From DATAXI01 sp963756185 (lineage in GTDB: Bacteria; Verrucomicrobiota; Verrucomicrobiia; Chthoniobacterales; Chthoniobacteraceae), in contig CAVWMS010000008.1 of NCBI GenBank assembly GCA_963756185.1, positions 62,001 through 126,000 on the forward strand: a stretch of DNA of 64,000 nucleotides, given 5' to 3'. The notes beneath the pieces were generated by a model that saw only the letters and a list, made by a program, of their open reading frames with translations, was not told where the DNA came from and made no database searches. The first letter of the stretch is position 1; each line of letters starts with the position of its first letter. The position numbers and the translations under genes are program-made. Shown in pieces: positions 18,669 to 27,626 of this stretch.

Positions 18669-19671
18669 AGCATTTTAAATAAAACTATAGCCACAAGAAG
18701 CAAACCAACCCATGGCATCTTTGGGTGTGACGCGCTGGAGTGCCGCGGCGATGGCGTGGAGCAGATCGGGGTGGGTGCGGGCCTCGGCACTGCGGAGCAG
18801 TTGTTTGATTTTGCTCCACATCTTTTCGATCGGATTGAGGTCCGGGGAGTAGGCTGGGAGGAAAAGCGCTTCGGCTCCGGCCTCTTTGATCAGGGCAAGA
18901 GTCTCTTCGCTCTTATGGGGAGTGAGGTTATCCATCACCACGATGTCTCCTGGGCGCAGAGTGGGACAAAGGACCTGGCGGACGTACTCTCGGAACACCT
19001 CCGCATCGGTGGCTCCTTCAACGGTCATACAGGCGCTGGAGCCATCCAGGCGGATCGATCCCAGGATGGTGGTGGTGTTCCAATGGCCATGAGGGGTGCT
19101 GGCGTGGACGCGCTTGCCGCGCGGGGCGCGGCCCCGCAGCCGGGTCATGTTGGTTTTGGCTCCCGACTCGTCCAGGAAGATCAGCCGCGTCGGGTCGAAG
19201 CCCCCTTGACGCCGCCGCCACGCCCGGCGGGCCTGCGCGATGTCGGGACGGTCTTGCTCGCTGGCTCTGAGCGTCTTTTTTTTAAAGTCAGCCCCATCTT
19301 CTCCAAGGCGTAATGAATGGCTTGGAGGGTGCAGTCCACTGAGAGGGCTTCACGCATCTCCCTTAAGGTCATGTCCGTCTTCCTGGCCAGAAGCGCGCGC
19401 AATTCCCGGCGATGAGCCGGCAGGATCAAGGGCTTGCGGCCGCTGTTTTGATGAAGCGGAGCGATCTGCCCCAAGCGTCGGCGCTGCTGAAGCAGCTTCT
19501 TAACCATGCCTAAAGAAACCCGGTACCTGCGGGCAATCTCGGGCCGGGTGCCCTCGTCATTGTCATAGGAGACCAGAATCCGTTCACGCAAATCCAGAGA
19601 GATGGTTTTTCGCATGCCAAAAAGCATACCAAAACCATCCCGGAATGGCTACAGTTTTATTTAAAATGCTC
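18668..19671 (-). mobile_element. Complete IS630-family insertion sequence
   Basis: A 1004-bp element bounded by terminal inverted repeats that begin GAGCATTTTAAATAAAACT at 18668 and appear as the reverse complement ending at 19671. The match extends about 10 bases inward with one mismatch. It is flanked by TA on both sides (18666-18667 and 19672-19673), the standard target duplication of IS630/Tc1-mariner elements. The target was the TA of the mutS TAG stop; because the element's first base is G, the stop is regenerated. Intact ends and an intact transposase (through frameshifting) suggest a recent insertion. Confidence 0.9.
18675..19615 (-). CDS. IS630-family transposase, made by -1 frameshifting
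   Basis: Two overlapping frames make one transposase. The first (from ATG 19615, MRKTISLDLRERI) encodes the HTH domains to LEKMGLTLKK. The second encodes the DDE domain: Asp in LIFLDESGAK, Asp in IVVMDNLTPHK, Glu in SPDLNPIEKMWSKIK. At 19276-19283 eight consecutive A residues (minus strand, TTTAAAAAAAAG) lie where the frames cross; a -1 slip there gives LKKKTLRASEQDRPDIAQ, the normal continuation. Programmed -1 frameshifting on A-runs is known for several IS630 members. Total length about 312 residues. Confidence 0.85.
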
Positions 19672-19674
19672 TAG

Positions 19675-19816
19675 GCGTTGCAAGTTAAAGTTCAGCCGCT
19701 GGCGCCTCACCCGCGCGCCAGCGTGTACTTGCACTTACTCCTTAATTTTCACATGAACCCGCCGTCGCCTCCCACAATCCACGGATACACAATTCCTTAA
19801 CCCGCCCCAGGATTCT
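19675..19816 (+). repeat. Dispersed repeat family 1, copy A
   Basis: Non-coding sequence sharing a core beginning CCGCTGGCGCCTCACCCG, continuing CGCGCCAGCGTGTACTTGC and CACTTACTCCTTAATTTTC, with copies at 23826-23963 and, inverted, at 49926-50056. The tandem units before pyrH (21685-22008) are diverged members. The first part can fold, since CGCTGGCGC and GCGCGCCAGCG are complementary. Between this copy and the gene ending at 19931 there are about 115 further bases with no gene, including short direct repeats such as ATCAGCAATCAGCAAT. Confidence 0.75.
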
Positions 19817-19930
19817 TTTGATCGATAGATCAGCGCCGATCTCCGCAGTTTTTTTCAATCATCAATCCGACATCAGCAATCAGCAATTCTCCCCCAATCC
19901 GCGGATTTAGACCTTCTCTAATCCAACACC

Positions 19931-20506
19931 CTACGGCGTCGGGTTATATACCTTCTTCGTCGTTGTAAATGCGCCGATCAATTCCCCCTGCAAGGGTTCG
20001 CTCTGCGCCGTGCCGCCGGTAAAATGTCCGGCTATCGAATCCACATTGGTGCCGGTCAGCGTTGTCTGCACCTGCAGGTCGCTAAATACAACTTCACCCG
20101 CCAACACGAAGATATGATAGTCGCTCTGGACGCGGCTCTCGATCAATTTCGTCCTGGTGGCATGCTCGATGGGGCCAAGGATCACCGTGCCGGTGCCGCT
20201 TACTCCCAGGGGAAAGAGGATATGCCCCGTATCCTTCACAATGACATCCATGTTATAGTTCGTGTCATCGACCGCGATATCGCATTTCGAGACATCCTTC
20301 GCGATCTCAGCCACCGAAGTGCCGTCGGCAAACAGAACCGCCTTGATGATCTTTGGATTGGTGAAAGGCAGCGTCGCGATCACCGGACTTGCGGGATTCG
20401 GCTGGTAATAGATGGTGCCCGAGACATTTGCCCCGTGCGAGGATGCGTAACAAAGCTTGGTAAGCGCGGCGGCAAGCACCAGGAAGCATATGAATAATGT
20501 GCGCAT
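19931..20506 (-). CDS. Secreted hypothetical protein
   Basis: A protein of about 191 residues with a signal peptide (MRTLFICFLVLAAALTKLCYAS) when started at ATG 20506; a longer in-frame reading from 20542 weakens the signal. The mature part is rich in beta-branched residues and Gly/Thr (VSGTIYYQPNPASPVIATLPF), suggesting a beta-sandwich or beta-rich fold. No catalytic motif and no family recognised. It is divergent from another secreted beta-rich protein at 20607, with about 100 bases between starts; the pair may share regulation. Confidence 0.6.
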   Translation of the reverse strand: MRTLFICFLVLAAALTKLCYASSHGANVSGTIYYQPNPASPVIATLPFTNPKIIKAVLFADGTSVAEIAKDVSKCDIAVDDTNYNMDVIVKDTGHILFPLGVSGTGTVILGPIEHATRTKLIESRVQSDYHIFVLAGEVVFSDLQVQTTLTGTNVDSIAGHFTGGTAQSEPLQGELIGAFTTTKKVYNPTP

Positions 20507-20606
20507 AAGCGTATGAATGACGGTTTCTGCTTCGATTGTCAATAGCGCGCGGGAAGTCCGAATTTAAATATGAATGCGAAACCTTCTTTGCCGTCTCTAC
20601 TCGACC

Positions 20607-21677
20607 ATGAATATCCAGCGAATGTTTCTGCTCATCCTGGCTTGCATCGCAGGCGCCTCCGCCTCCTTCGCGCAAGTCTCCCAAGTTCAAACCCTTGCCG
20701 TGACATCGTTCGTCGCGGGAGGTTACAGGGGATTACTTACAGGCACCTCGGGGCCCGGCGGCATCGCGGGAGAGTTGACCGTCCGCGTCGAGCAAAGCGG
20801 CGAATTTACCGCCGCCTTGAACCTGGAAGGAAGGGATTTTCCATTGATCGGAAAGTTTGCCGCCGGCAATTACTCCGGTTCGATCAACACGGGGAGCAAT
20901 GAGCAAATAGGAGTATCTCTTAGTTTCACTGGCACCGCGAGCCTCAGCGGCACCGTCAACGGCGCAGGCCAAAGCCTGGCCTATGCCGGCGCGCACATTG
21001 TGAATAACGGCTCGGCCGGGAACAATTACCGCTTCATCATCAGCCCGGGCGAGCTCATCGGCTCGGGATCGGGGCCCGAAGGAACCGGCTACGGCGATAT
21101 GTATGTCCGCGAGAGCGGCGTGGTGTCCATTGCCGGCAGGCTGCCGGATGGCCAAAGATTCAGCACCGAATCGTTCGTCACATCGGGAACCTCCGTTCCC
21201 GTTTATGCGCACCTGCACGGCGGGCCCGCGGCGGGCATTGCCGGCGTCCTGGTATTTCAGGATGTGCCGAACGTGAGCGATTGCCATGGCACGCTCTACT
21301 GGTACGAACCACCGCAGGCAACGGCGCATTACCCCGATGGATTCGAACTGGCCACGCAGTATGTCTCCACCCAGTACAACCGCGTCATCGGCGGCCTTTA
21401 CCATAACGTCGTCACCTTCACCGCCAGCGGCGCCGACCTCCAATCCACCTTCTCGACGAACATCACGCTCATACCCTACGGCAACCTCTATTACGGCGAC
21501 GCCGATACGGTCCATCTGGTCCTGGCGCGCTCCCGGGACCGATTCTACGGACATTTCGAGGATCCCACGACCCACCTGCGGCATACGTTCGACGGCGTGC
21601 TGCTGGTCAAAAGCCGCACCGGCGCCGGGCTCTTCGTCTCGCAGGGCCTCGGCGGCACGGTCTCGATCCAATACTAG
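20607..21677 (+). CDS. Secreted beta-rich hypothetical protein
   Basis: A 356-residue protein with a signal peptide cut after ASASFAQ when started at ATG 20607. The body contains repeating segments of the type GGYRGLLTGTSGPGGIAGELTVRVEQSGEFTA and later SGADLQSTFSTNITL, ending GLGGTVSIQY. Similar glycine-rich strands occur in surface or autotransporter-associated proteins of this group, but I cannot name a family. No transmembrane helix beyond the signal. The stop at 21677 is followed almost directly by the 162-bp tandem duplication. Confidence 0.6.
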   Translation: MNIQRMFLLILACIAGASASFAQVSQVQTLAVTSFVAGGYRGLLTGTSGPGGIAGELTVRVEQSGEFTAALNLEGRDFPLIGKFAAGNYSGSINTGSNEQIGVSLSFTGTASLSGTVNGAGQSLAYAGAHIVNNGSAGNNYRFIISPGELIGSGSGPEGTGYGDMYVRESGVVSIAGRLPDGQRFSTESFVTSGTSVPVYAHLHGGPAAGIAGVLVFQDVPNVSDCHGTLYWYEPPQATAHYPDGFELATQYVSTQYNRVIGGLYHNVVTFTASGADLQSTFSTNITLIPYGNLYYGDADTVHLVLARSRDRFYGHFEDPTTHLRHTFDGVLLVKSRTGAGLFVSQGLGGTVSIQY

Positions 21678-21684
21678 TGCATTT

Positions 21685-22008
21685 TAAGAAATACCATGGC
21701 CCTCGAGCGCCGGATTGCGCGCGAGCGTGGACTTGAACTTGCTCTTGAACGTGAACGTGAACCCACACTCACGGGTTTCAACGCGGCTACACATTTTTTT
21801 TAACCGCCCTACGGGCAGTTTTTCCCTTTCCATCGCGCGGGCCATTTAAGAAATACCATGGCCCTCGAGCGCCGGATTGCGCGCCAGCGTGGACTTGAAC
21901 TTGCTCTTGAACGTGAACGTGAACCCACACTCACGGGTTTCAACGCGGCTACACATTTTTTTTAACCGCCCTACGGGCAGTTTTTCCCTTTCCATCGCGC
22001 GGGCCATT
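21685..22008 (+). repeat. 162-bp perfect-period tandem duplication upstream of pyrH
   Basis: Two units, 21685-21846 and 21847-22008, differ at essentially one base (GCGCGCGAGCG against GCGCGCCAGCG). Each contains TAAGAAATACCATGG at its start, a family-1 core (CAGCGTGGACTTGAACTTGC and on), TTTTTTTTAACCGCCC, and CCGCCCTACGGGCAG, which can form a hairpin followed by TTTTT, resembling a terminator or attenuator. The second unit ends 19 bases before the pyrH start codon. Near identity implies a recent duplication. Confidence 0.9.
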
Positions 22009-22027
22009 GAGTTTCATCTCCGATGAG

Positions 22028-22756
22028 ATGTCCCAGCCGCGCCCGAAATATAAACGGATTGTCCTCAAGCTGAGCGGTGAAGCATTGCGCGAACCGGGCA
22101 GTAACGACAACATTTCGCCCCATCTCGTCCACGCGATCGCGAAGCAAATCGGCGAAATCCACGCGCTGGGCGTGCAAGTCGCCCTCGTGGTGGGCGGCGG
22201 CAACATCTGGCGCGGCCAGCCCGCCAGCGAGCGCGGCATGGACCGGGCGACCGCCGATTACATGGGGATGCTGGCCACGGTGATGAATGGCCTCGCGCTC
22301 CAGGGCGAACTCGAGGCGCTCGAGGTGCCGACGCGCGTCCAGACCGCCATCGAGATGAAGAACGTGGCCGAGCCCTTCATCCGCCGGCGCGCGATGCGCC
22401 ATCTCGAGCGCGGGCGGGTCGTGATCTTCGTGGCGGGAACGGGCAATCCGTTTTTCTCGACCGACACCACGGCTGCCCTGCGCGCCAGCGAGATCGGCGC
22501 CGAAGTCATCTTCAAGGCCACCAAGGTGGACGGCGTGTACGACAGCGACCCGAAGAAGAACCCCGCCGCCAAACGCTATACGACGCTGACCTTCAGCGAG
22601 GCGCTCAGCAAGCGGCTCAAGGTCATGGATTCCACCGCTTTCTCCCTTTGCATGGATAACAAAGTGCCCATCATTGTCTTCGACATGATGCAGCCCGAGA
22701 ATATTCGCAACGCGGTGCTTGGCGAGGCCGTCGGGACCATTGTCTCCGGCGAGTGA
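22028..22756 (+). CDS. pyrH: UMP kinase
   Basis: A 242-residue amino-acid-kinase-fold enzyme that phosphorylates UMP to UDP, forming a hexamer in the cytoplasm. Diagnostic segments: RIVLKLSGEAL near the N-terminus, VVGGGNIWRG, FVAGTGNPFFSTDT and KATKVDGVYDSDPKKNPAA. The start at 22028 (MSQPRPKYKR) gives family length; a TTG at 22007 lies on the end of the upstream repeat and is unlikely. frr follows after 28 bases, the common pyrH-frr arrangement, although rpsB and tsf are not directly upstream here. Any promoter must lie in or near the duplicated 162-bp repeat. Confidence 0.95.
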   Translation: MSQPRPKYKRIVLKLSGEALREPGSNDNISPHLVHAIAKQIGEIHALGVQVALVVGGGNIWRGQPASERGMDRATADYMGMLATVMNGLALQGELEALEVPTRVQTAIEMKNVAEPFIRRRAMRHLERGRVVIFVAGTGNPFFSTDTTAALRASEIGAEVIFKATKVDGVYDSDPKKNPAAKRYTTLTFSEALSKRLKVMDSTAFSLCMDNKVPIIVFDMMQPENIRNAVLGEAVGTIVSGE

Positions 22757-22784
22757 GCCGGCGCCGCCGCCAGCCATCCTTTTT

Positions 22785-23345
22785 ATGAGCCCAGATGAAA
22801 TTATCTTCGAAGCCGAGGCGGCCATGGAAAAGACCGTCGATTACATGACCCACGAGTTTTCCGGCGTGCGCACCGGAAAGGCTTCCCCCGCCCTGGTCGA
22901 GAACATCGACGTCGAGGCATACGGCGCGCAGATGAAGCTCAAGCAACTCGCCGTCATCTCCGCGCCGGAGCCGCGCATGCTGGTCATCCAGCCTTTCGAC
23001 GCTCATACCACCAAAGACATCGAGCGCGCCATCAAGGAATCGAAGCTCGGCATCAACCCCCACACCGAGGGCAAGGTGATCCGCCTGCCGATGCCCGAGC
23101 TCTCCGAGGAACGCCGGCGCGACCTGGTCAAGACCGTCAAACAGATGTCCGAGGAGGCCCGCGTCCGCATCCGCGGCCACCGGCGCGACGGCATTGACGA
23201 GGTGAAAAAGGCGCTCAAGGAAAGCGAGATCACCGAGGACGACGTGCGCTCGCTCGAAAAAGAGGTGCAGGAACTGACCGACAAATACGTGAAGAAAATC
23301 GACGACGCCCTCGCCGCGAAGGAAGCGGAGATCATGAAGGTATGA
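22785..23345 (+). CDS. frr: Ribosome recycling factor
   Basis: A 186-residue protein that with EF-G splits post-termination ribosomes. It shows the family pattern throughout: HEFSGVRTGKASPALVENI, the hinge region and RLPMPELSEERRRDLVKTVK, and the C-terminal helix EVQELTDKYVKKIDDALAAKEAEIMKV. The start at 22785 gives the correct length. Its stop overlaps the next start as ATGA at 23342-23345, so the next gene is translationally coupled. Confidence 0.95.
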   Translation: MSPDEIIFEAEAAMEKTVDYMTHEFSGVRTGKASPALVENIDVEAYGAQMKLKQLAVISAPEPRMLVIQPFDAHTTKDIERAIKESKLGINPHTEGKVIRLPMPELSEERRRDLVKTVKQMSEEARVRIRGHRRDGIDEVKKALKESEITEDDVRSLEKEVQELTDKYVKKIDDALAAKEAEIMKV

Positions 23346-23824
23346 AGACGCTCTGGCGCGCGGCGCTCCTCCTTTCGCTTTGCGCGGCGGCCCGCGCCGA
23401 AGTCGTGCGGCCGGCGCCCGACTTTGCCCTCGCGGGAATGGGCAGATCGGCGAGCCTGCGCGCTTTCCGCGGCCAGCCGGTCGTGCTGGTCATCGCCCGC
23501 GGCGCCCGTGACGGAAATTTGCGCAAGCAGCTCGCCTGGCTGAGGGCGAGATACCAGGAATTTGCGACCGAGAAAGTGGTCTTCGTCGCCGCGCTCGAGA
23601 ACGGGGACGACGTGCGCTCCGACATTCCCTTTATTCTGGCCGCCAATCCCGACCAGGTCGCGGCCGATTACGACGCCGGCCGCCGATTCTGCATCGCGGT
23701 CATCGGCGTGGACGGCAACCTCGACCTGATTACCGACAAGCCGATCCCCGCTTCCCGCGTGCGCGACGCCATCTTCAACAACTTCGAGCTCCAGCAATCC
23801 GCGCGCAAACAGACCGGATTCTGA
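23342..23824 (+). CDS. Secreted thioredoxin-fold protein without active-site cysteines
   Basis: A 160-residue protein with signal peptide (ALLLSLCAAARA). The mature part has the redoxin pattern RPAPDFALAG, ASLRAFRGQPVVLVIAR, and a later IGVDGNLDLITDKPIPASRV, but the position of the peroxidatic or CxxC cysteine reads ARGARDGN, with no Cys. The DUF4174 group is similar in layout. Probably a periplasmic thioredoxin-like fold with a non-redox role. Coupled to frr by an ATGA overlap. Confidence 0.6.
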   Translation: MKTLWRAALLLSLCAAARAEVVRPAPDFALAGMGRSASLRAFRGQPVVLVIARGARDGNLRKQLAWLRARYQEFATEKVVFVAALENGDDVRSDIPFILAANPDQVAADYDAGRRFCIAVIGVDGNLDLITDKPIPASRVRDAIFNNFELQQSARKQTGF

Positions 23825-23825
23825 G

Positions 23826-23963
23826 GCGTTTCAAGCCGAAGTGCATCCGCTGGCGCCTCACCCGCGCGCCAGCGTGTACCTGCACTTACTCCTTAACTTT
23901 CACATGAACCCGCCGTCGCCTTCCAAAACCCACCGCTGCACTATTTCCTAATCCGCCCTGGAT
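23826..23963 (+). repeat. Dispersed repeat family 1, copy B
   Basis: Matches copy A (19675-19816) through GCGTTTCAAG, CCGCTGGCGCCTCACCCG and the GTGTACCTGCACTTACTCC core, to a looser match at CACTATTTCCTAATCCGCCC. It sits between two convergent genes and ends just before the stop of the fusion gene at 23966. It has no open frame of its own. Confidence 0.75.
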
Positions 23964-23965
23964 CA

Positions 23966-25864
23966 TCAGCCCGGCCTGCCCAGTTCCTCCAGCACCGCCG
24001 CAGTCACTTCCTCGACGCTGATTCCGCGCATGCAGCGAAAGTCCAGCGGGCACTCGCGCAGGAAACAGGGGCTGCACACCACGTGATGCCGCAGCACCCG
24101 GCTCGATTTTCCGAGCGGACCCGTCAGCCGGTCCTCCGTGGAACCGAAAATCGCGATCACCGGCACGCCGAGATGGGCCGCCAGATGCATCGCGCCGGTA
24201 TCGTTGGTCAGCACCAGCCGGCATCCGCGCAATTGCTCGATCAACTCCGCCAGCGTCGTCTTTCCCGCCAGGTTCTCGCAATGGCCGTTCAACTGCGACG
24301 CGATCACCTCCGCCGCCGGCAAATCCCCTTTGACGCCAAAGATGCGCCAGCGCGCCCCCGTCTGCTCGTGGATGCGCCGCGCCACTTCCGCGTAGCTCTC
24401 CGGCATCCATCGCTTTGCCGGGCCGTATTCCGCGCCCGGCACCAGGCCCAGGTTGACAGCGCCGCCGGACGCCGCGGGGCGCGCCGGAGGCTCGGCGAAA
24501 TCGGCGGGAATGCTCGCCCCCGCGTGGCGCGCCATCTCGAGATATTGATGAACCTCGTGGACCATGGGCCCGAGCGCCGGCTCCGGGATGATCTCATTGA
24601 TCGCGCGCCCGCGCCACGGGCGCTTGTAACCGATGCGCCGCGGAACGCCCGCCAGCCGCACCTCGAGCCCGGTGCGCACCGAATTGGGAAAGACGAAAGC
24701 GACGTCGAACCGTGACCCGATCTTGCGCGCCACGGAGAAGACTCCCTCGCCTCGCTCGATGGACAAAACCTCGTCAACCTCGGGCATCGATTTCCAAAAG
24801 TCCGCGATGCGCGCCGGCGTCAGCACCGTGACGCGCGCGTCGGGCCGGCCCGCCTTGATGGCGCGCACCGCCGGCGCGCTCATGACGGCGTCGCCCAGCC
24901 AGTTGGCCGAGCGGATGAGAATCCGGAACGGCTTCAGATTTGAAGCGGAGAAACCCTCCGGCAGGGAGACGCCGCGCTTGTAATGGACGAGCAAAAACTC
25001 GGGCGACGGCGTCTTCCAGCGGGCATGCACCCAGAACCAATCGGCGGAGAAACGCGCACCTCCTGCTCGACCGCCAGATTGATCTGCGCCGTCAATTGCT
25101 CCGGGCTCGACGCCTGAGGCGGCAGCGGATCGGAAACGACGAGCCGCCACCGCGCGCGCCCGACGGTATAAACCGCGATCGGCACCAGCGGCGCGCCGGT
25201 GCGCATCGCCATCGTCGCCGCGAGCGGCGAAGTCGATGCCAGCCGGCCAAAGAACGGCGCCCATACGCCGCCGTCGCCGGCGTGCTGATCGACCAAGACC
25301 CCCGCGATGCCGCCCCGCCGCAAAAACGTAATCACCTCCTGGAAACCGCGCCGGCGGTCGAACGGCACCAGCCCGTGCCGGATGCGGACGCCCTTGAGGT
25401 GCTTGTCGAAATGGCGATTGCCGAGCGGCTGATAAACCGTGCCGACGCGCCGGCCCGGCGGCCCGTGCGGCACCAATTGCGCGAGCAGTTCCCAATTGCC
25501 CAGGTGCGAAAGCACCATCACCACTCCCTTGCCCGGCTCGCGCCGCCTTGTGCAGCGCCTCCATGTTCCGGATGTCGACGCGCGCCGAGACCGCCTTGGC
25601 CTCCATGGTCGCCAGCTTGAACGAGGCGAAAAGATTCGCTCCCATCGTGGCAAAATGCCTGCGCGCCAGCCGGCGCAGTTGCGCGGGCGTTTTCTCCCCT
25701 TCGAACGCGATGCGCAGATTGCCCAGCACCAGCCGCCGATACGGCGCCGCCACATAATAGGCAATCGTCCCAAACAGCCTCCCCAGGTCAAACGCCACGC
25801 CAAGCGGCAGCAGCGAAACGGCGCCGGACACAAGGAGATAGAGGAGGTACGCGAGGTAACTCAT
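23966..25864 (-). CDS. Fused lipid A acyltransferase (LpxL-like) and heptosyltransferase (WaaF-like)
   Basis: Two activities appear in one polypeptide of about 630 residues. From ATG 25864 (MSYLAYLLYLLVSG) a membrane anchor is followed by an LpxL/HtrB acyltransferase with the H-x4-E motif SHLGNWELL and a C-terminal WFWVHARWKTPSP. Without a stop the frame continues KPFRILIRSANWLGDAVMSAPAVRAIK, the start of a GT9 heptosyltransferase, with LVPGAEYGPAKRWMP and LTNDTGAMHLAAHLGVPVIAIFG. Two compensating one-base shifts (about 25548 and 25065) put the middle of the acyltransferase in another frame; these look like sequence errors because both sides match the family. No stop or internal start separates the domains, so a real fusion acting on lipid A and inner core is likely. 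Confidence 0.7.
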   Translation of the reverse strand: MSYLAYLLYLLVSGAVSLLPLGVAFDLGRLFGTIAYYVAAPYRRLVLGNLRIAFEGEKTPAQLRRLARRHFATMGANLFASFKLATMEAKAVSARVDIRNMEALHKAARAGQGSGDGAFAPGQLGTARAIGAARAAGPARRHGLSAARQSPFRQAPQGRPHPARAGAVRPPARFPGGDYVFAAGRHRGGLGRSARRRRRRMGAVLWPAGIDFAARGDDGDAHRRAAGADRGLYRRARAVAARRFRSAAASGVEPGAIDGADQSGGRAGGARFSADWFWVHARWKTPSPEFLLVHYKRGVSLPEGFSASNLKPFRILIRSANWLGDAVMSAPAVRAIKAGRPDARVTVLTPARIADFWKSMPEVDEVLSIERGEGVFSVARKIGSRFDVAFVFPNSVRTGLEVRLAGVPRRIGYKRPWRGRAINEIIPEPALGPMVHEVHQYLEMARHAGASIPADFAEPPARPAASGGAVNLGLVPGAEYGPAKRWMPESYAEVARRIHEQTGARWRIFGVKGDLPAAEVIASQLNGHCENLAGKTTLAELIEQLRGCRLVLTNDTGAMHLAAHLGVPVIAIFGSTEDRLTGPLGKSSRVLRHHVVCSPCFLRECPLDFRCMRGISVEEVTAAVLEELGRPG

Positions 25865-25867
25865 GCG

Positions 25868-26015
25868 ACAAAAAATTCGAAATTCGAAATTCGAAATTCG
25901 AAAAAACGCCATCTCGGGCCGCACCGGCCCGAACAGCGGAGCATTGAAAACAAACGTCCCATATAGCGCCACGCTTCCGGCAATTCGAATTTCGAATTTC
26001 GAATTTCGAATTTCC
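25868..26015. repeat. Inverted pair of (ATTCGAA)n arrays
   Basis: At 25868-25904 the heptamer ATTCGAA is repeated about four times; at 25983-26015 it recurs in the opposite orientation (TTCGAAT). The two arms flank about 78 bases with no gene and could form a long hairpin. The pair fills the gap between the fused LpxL-WaaF gene and the peptide-binding lipoprotein gene. An identical arrangement occurs at 61441-61602. Confidence 0.85.
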
Positions 26016-26018
26016 TCT

Positions 26019-27604
26019 TCATTTCTTCCAATACATCCGCTGCAGCGGATGCTCGTCCAGCAGGTTCGCCGACATGCCGCCCAGCCTCTCTCCATTGTAG
26101 AACTGGATGCCCACCCAGAAATAGAGCGGGCAGATCGGCGTCTGCTCGGAGATCAGCATGTGCTCGGCCTTTTGGAAAATCGCGAACCGCTTCGCCTGGT
26201 CCACTTCCTTTTTCGCCGCCTCGATGTATTGGTCATACTGTCGGACTCGAAAAGCCGCAGTCGTTGTTGCCGCCGCCGGTCACGAACATATCAAGGAAGG
26301 TATTCGGATCGTCGTAGTCGCCGACCCACGTCGAGCGGCATAAGTCAAAGTCGAGGTTATTCATCGAGTTGAGATAGACCTTCCACTCCTGGCGCTCGAG
26401 GGCGATGTTGATGCCCAGTTCGTGGCTCAGCATGCTTTGCAATTCGACAGCGATGGCCTCGTTCAATTCCCCCTCGCTATATAAGTAAGTGACCAGCGGG
26501 AATCCTTTGCCGCCCGGGTAACCGGCCTCCGCCAGCAGCCGCCGCGCTTCCTGCGGATTGTAACTCGAGCCCCGGCGGCGGCTGGTAACCGGCGCAGCCC
26601 GGCGGCACCAGGCTGCCCGCGGGCACCTCGCCGGCCCGCGTGATCTTGTCGACAATCAACTCCTTGTTGATCGCCAGCGCGAACGCCTGGCGCACCCGCA
26701 CATCCTTGAACGCAGGCCGCGTGACGTTGAACCGGATGAAGTAATTCCCCAAAAACGGCGCCGAATGAAAATCGGGCCGCTTCCGCAAATCGCCGATCAG
26801 CGCCAGCGGCGTGAGCCCCTTGTCCATGATCAGATCGGCCTCGCCCGCCGCATAAAAATTGAACGCCGTCGTCGCGCGGCTGATCGGCAGCGCGTCGATG
26901 CTCGTCATCGCCACGTGCGCCGTGTCCCAGTAATACGGGTTTTTCACCATCCGCACGCGGTCGTTGATGCGCCACTCGGCCAGCTCATACGGCGCCGTTG
27001 CTCACCAGGTGGCCCGGCTTGATCCATTCGTCGCCCCATTTTTCCACCGATGGCATGTGCACCGGGATAAAGCGGGCGGCGTGGCGCAAAGATCGAGAAA
27101 AAAGGGCGTCGGATTTTCCAGCGTGACCTCGAGCGTGCGGTCGTCGGGCGCCACGACGCCAACCTGCGAAAAATCGGTGATCTTCCCCTCGTTGAACGGC
27201 TCCCCGTTGCGCACGTAAAAAAGCTGGTAGGCGTACTCCGCGCCGGTATCGGGCGCGAGCGTGCGCCGCCATGAGTCGCGAAAGTCGCGCGCGGTGACCG
27301 GGTCGCCGTTGCTCCAGCGTGCGTCGGCGCGAAGGTGAAACGTGTAAACCCTTTTGTCCGGCGAGATGTCCCATTTCTCCGCCACGCCCGGCACGACCTC
27401 GCCGTGCTCGTCGAAATTGGTCAGCCCCTCGAACAGCGCGCCCGCGATCCGCCCCTCGGGTTGGCCCACGATCAACGACGGATCGAGCGTCTCCGGCTCC
27501 GCGCCGTTGAGGAACACAAAGTCCGCGCGATCCATCGCCCGCTGGCATCCCGCGAGCACAACCACCGCGGCAACCGCCAGCAACGAGGCCCGAAGCTTTG
27601 TCAT
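26019..27604 (-). CDS. Oligopeptide ABC transporter substrate-binding lipoprotein (OppA-like), several frameshifts
   Basis: A family 5 extracellular solute-binding protein of about 525 residues that would capture peptides for an Opp/Dpp importer. Start MTKLRASLLAVAAVVVLAGC has a lipobox at LAGC. SBP_bac_5 motifs: NGAEPETLDPSLIVG, WSNGDPVTARDFRDSWRRTL, FRFNVTRPAFKDVRVRQAFALAI in near form, and C-terminal ICPLYFWVGIQFYNGERLGG. The reading frame breaks at about 27080, 26990, 26565 and 26245; at 26990 and 26245 deleting one base restores NGAYELAEWRIND and FSSPQYDQYIEAA. Four breaks in one conserved gene suggest sequence errors. The permease and ATPase genes are not nearby. Confidence 0.75.
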
Positions 27605-27626
27605 CGCGCCGGATTCGCTCCGGCGC

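Noticed and set aside
25868..26015. CRISPR array
   Set aside because: The repeat unit is 7 bases without spacers, and the second array is the reverse complement of the first, which is not CRISPR structure. No cas genes are present.
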